Below are positions 62,026-64,000 of a stretch of 64,000 bases of DNA, piece after piece (positions within the stretch are counted from its first letter, which is position 1; each line of letters opens with the position of its first letter). The notes under the pieces were generated by a model that was not told the DNA's origin, made no database searches, and saw only the letters and a list, made by a program, of their open reading frames with translations. Made by a program: the position numbers and the translations under genes. The stretch is from Microbacterium oxydans (lineage in GTDB: Bacteria; Actinomycetota; Actinomycetes; Actinomycetales; Microbacteriaceae): positions 806,001 to 870,000 of the forward strand of contig NZ_CP092891.1 of NCBI RefSeq assembly GCF_026559675.1. Direction: 5' to 3'.

Positions 62026-62514
62026 TCAGCGCGGCATCTGGGCGGCGAGGCGCGCGTCGGTCGAGATCTCGCGGCGCGTCCAGGCGAACAGATGTCTGGC
62101 ATCGAATGTGCGTGAACAGCGTGCGCACGACGTGGCCCTCGAGGGGCGACGGTGCCGGTACGTCACGTGCCCTGCGGGGCACCGGCCGACCCACGGCGCG
62201 AGCTCCACGGCGGTCTCCCCGCGATGCGTCGTCCCACCCACGTAGCCGAGCTCATGCGCGACGCGCTTCCACGCCGGACCGTGCGCGGCGGCGTGCCCGG
62301 CGAGCGCGTGCGCGACCTCGTGCAGCAGCACCTGATGGATCTCGTCGTCGTCGAAGCGCGCGGCGAGGTAGCGCGACACCGTGATGCGCTTCTTCGTGTA
62401 GTCGCACTGCCCGGCCCGACGCTTCGCATGATCGAATCCGAAGGACCAGCTGTCATCGAGATGCAGCGTGATCAGTGCCTCGCCCCAGACGCGCACACGG
62501 TCAAGTTCCGCCAT
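62026..62514 (-). CDS. SprT-like zinc metalloprotease-fold protein
   Basis: A 162-residue SprT-domain protein. HEVAHALAGHAAAHG contains HExxH, the zinc/catalytic motif, preceded by ITVSRYLAARFDDDEIHQVLLHEV. A C-terminal zinc ribbon holds CPAGH and CARCSRTF. Relatives cleave DNA-protein crosslinks (SPRTN), but bacterial function is unknown. It converges with the DUF3054 gene. Confidence 0.85.
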   Translation of the reverse strand: MAELDRVRVWGEALITLHLDDSWSFGFDHAKRRAGQCDYTKKRITVSRYLAARFDDDEIHQVLLHEVAHALAGHAAAHGPAWKRVAHELGYVGGTTHRGETAVELAPWVGRCPAGHVTYRHRRPSRATSCARCSRTFDARHLFAWTRREISTDARLAAQMPR

Positions 62515-62560
62515 GCGCTCAGGCTAAGCCATGCGACCGACATCGCGGTCGACGACAGGC

Positions 62561-63088
62561 TCAGCCCGCGACGAGCTGCGAGGGACGACGCCGCTCGGCG
62601 GCCTCGATCGCGAGCAGCGCTGTCTCGAGCTCACTGTCTTCCGCACCGCCCTCGCGGCGCAGGAACAGCGACTGCTTGAAGCTCTCCCGAGCCGTCTCGA
62701 AGTCGCCGGCGTCATACGCGTTCTTGCCATGGTGCTGATAGGCGAAGGCCGCGATCGACAGCCATCGCTGCCCCTCGGCCTCGGTCGCACAGGTGTCCAG
62801 CTCCTGCTCGGCGGCGGCGTGCGCTCCCCGGTACTGCAGGATCGTCGCGTGCAGCACTCGTGCGCGCAGCACGTCCTTGCGGGTGCCGGCCATGCGCGCC
62901 TGGCGCACCGTCTCGTCGGCCAGCGTGAGCGCCTCGTCCAGGCGGTCGAGCACCTTCAGCAGCCAGACCCGTTCCAGCAGAGCGGGCAGGCTGCGCTGCG
63001 ACTCGATCTCTGCGAGACGCGTCGCGCACTCGTGCAGATCGACCACTTCGCGGAGGGTCTCCTGGTCGTATCCCCGGATGAAACTCAT
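62561..63088 (-). CDS. Tetratricopeptide-repeat-like protein
   Basis: A 175-residue helical protein with TPR-like repeats (LLERVWLLKVLDRLDEALTLADETVRQA, ILQYRGAHAAAEQELDTCATEAE, HHGKNAYDAGDFETARESFKQSLFLRRE). It has no signal or membrane segment. It is probably a scaffold or regulatory protein; no specific role can be assigned. Confidence 0.75.
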   Translation of the reverse strand: MSFIRGYDQETLREVVDLHECATRLAEIESQRSLPALLERVWLLKVLDRLDEALTLADETVRQARMAGTRKDVLRARVLHATILQYRGAHAAAEQELDTCATEAEGQRWLSIAAFAYQHHGKNAYDAGDFETARESFKQSLFLRREGGAEDSELETALLAIEAAERRRPSQLVAG

Positions 63089-63232
63089 TGCTCTCCTTCC
63101 GCAGCGTCCCCGTCCAGTGTGCCTTCCGGTCGCACCGTCTGCGGGGCGGCGCGCCCTGGTCTGCGCATCCCGTCTCCGACACGCCGAGGGCGCCCGGGAG
63201 CTCGACTCCGAAGCGGACGGATCGGGTGGGGA

Positions 63233-64000
63233 TCAGCGCAGGAAAAGGGAGGCGTCGGGCCGCGGCGAGGCCACGGCGTCGGCGTCGGTGACGACCCGTG
63301 CGCCCTGGATGAAGGCCACCACCTCGGCGCCCTGTGCGATCTTGGCGGGATGCGGACCGGCAGCCAGAATCCGCGGCAGCCACTCGGTCGGCAGGGGAGC
63401 GGCGGATGCGGCGATCACGAGGTTCCCGAACCGACGCCCTTTGAGCACCTGGGTGTCGGCGAGGACGGCGACCTCGGGGAGCACCTCGGCGATCGTCGCG
63501 GCCTGACGGCGGGCGAAGGCGAGCCCCGGGCCGTCGGCGACGTTGACGAGCAGCACTCCCCCCGGCGCGAGCAGTTCGGCGAGTTCGCGGTAGAACTCGA
63601 CGCTGGTGAGGTGCGCGGGCGTCTGGGCACCGGAGTACACGTCCGACACGACGAGGTCGCAGCTCGCCTGCAGGGCGCTGGGCAGCTTGCGGACGCCGTC
63701 GCGCGCATCGCCGATCCGGATGCGGATCGCGGAGCCCTTCGGCAGCGGCAGGTGCTCGCGCACGAGCTGGGCGAGCGGCGCTTCGAGCTCGATGACCTGT
63801 TGGCGGGAACCGGGGCGGGTGGCGTCGACGTACCGGGGGATCGTGAGCGCACCGGCACCGAGGTGCACGGCCGTCAGCGGTCCCGGCGAGAGCTGGTCGA
63901 TGACCGCGCCCATGCGCACGATGTACTCGAAGTGCAGGTGGGTGGGATCGTCGAGGTCGACGTGCGATTGCGGGGTGCCGTCGACGATCAGCTCGAAGCC
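63233..64000 (-). CDS. Spermidine-synthase-like protein (5'-truncated by the window edge)
   Basis: The C-terminal 255 codons of a gene that begins beyond 64000. The visible part opens with FELIVDGTPQSHVDLDDPTHLHFEYIVRMGA, a typical spermidine synthase N-half segment, then VHLGAGALTIPRYV (SAM-binding-like motif I with GxGAxxxPR), VIELEAPLAQLVRE, RIGDARDGVRKL and DLVVSDVYSGAQTPAHLTS. It lacks the DxxD-type active-site aspartates I would expect in a true aminopropyltransferase, so the function is uncertain. Confidence 0.78.
   Translation of the reverse strand, partial: GFELIVDGTPQSHVDLDDPTHLHFEYIVRMGAVIDQLSPGPLTAVHLGAGALTIPRYVDATRPGSRQQVIELEAPLAQLVREHLPLPKGSAIRIRIGDARDGVRKLPSALQASCDLVVSDVYSGAQTPAHLTSVEFYRELAELLAPGGVLLVNVADGPGLAFARRQAATIAEVLPEVAVLADTQVLKGRRFGNLVIAASAAPLPTEWLPRILAAGPHPAKIAQGAEVVAFIQGARVVTDADAVASPRPDASLFLR

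Overview
The window is chromosomal DNA from a high-GC actinomycete, most likely a Microbacterium-like member of the Microbacteriaceae. Gene content and style support this: densely packed genes, many GTG starts and GTGA/ATGA stop-start overlaps, the tiny actinobacterial ribosomal protein bS22, a menaquinone cluster and a type II cytochrome c maturation operon. The genus is inferred from protein style, not from a marker gene. I see no rRNA, tRNA or CRISPR array.

Layout. 1-12 kb: sbcC, a nucleosidase, nadE, a large RecB-like nuclease/helicase, upp, tadA, a lipoprotein, a CDF metal transporter and proC. 12-21 kb: an ABC-2 type exporter, a Trk/Ktr potassium uptake pair with a divergent ArsR regulator, a DUF2071 protein, and a DrrAB-type exporter with a divergent TetR regulator and two matching operator-like palindromes. 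21-30 kb: an excisionase-like HTH protein, bS22, a rhodanese/glutaredoxin/Dabb chain, a polar amino acid ABC importer, a DUF1508 protein, a polyamine/iron-type ABC importer, a GNAT enzyme and a TauE/SafE permease. 31-35 kb: aspS, a small membrane protein, a phosphoglycerate-mutase-like phosphatase and a thioredoxin-reductase-like flavoprotein.

The most unusual stretch is 34.8-38.5 kb. A MerR-family regulator gene, divergent from the flavoprotein gene, is cut after codon 20 by a 3.67 kb island. CGAGCTG flanks the island on both sides, next to near-perfect 11-bp inverted arms that look like recombinase arms. The island has no recombinase. It carries an XRE-type regulator, a complete MerR regulator about 79% identical to the C-terminal part of the one it destroyed, two decayed coding remnants, a secreted lipoprotein, and a secreted streptogrisin-like protease with a pro-region. 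The truncated host reading frame stays open across the left junction and ends overlapping the island's first gene, which overlaps the next. The island therefore appears to take over the host regulator's promoter and substitute its own regulator.

38.9-43.2 kb is a ccs operon (TlpA-like thioredoxin, CcdA, ResB, CcsA/B-type protein). 43.3-48.9 kb holds a YhgE/Pip-type protein and an MMPL transporter with an ATPase-like C-terminal tail, divergent from a TetR regulator with two adjacent operator palindromes. 48.9-56.6 kb contains menC, menB and menE, with a Fic protein, a GNAT protein and a leaderless PadR/membrane-protein pair between them, then a methyltransferase. 56.6-60.8 kb is a histidine kinase/response regulator pair followed by a MacB-like ABC ATPase and an FtsX-like permease. 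The window ends with a ComB-like phosphatase, a DUF3054 protein, a SprT-like protein, a TPR-like protein and a spermidine-synthase-like protein cut by the right edge.

Other non-coding structure includes strong hairpins at convergent gene ends and two copies of a palindromic intergenic element that share 39 identical bases in opposite orientation.
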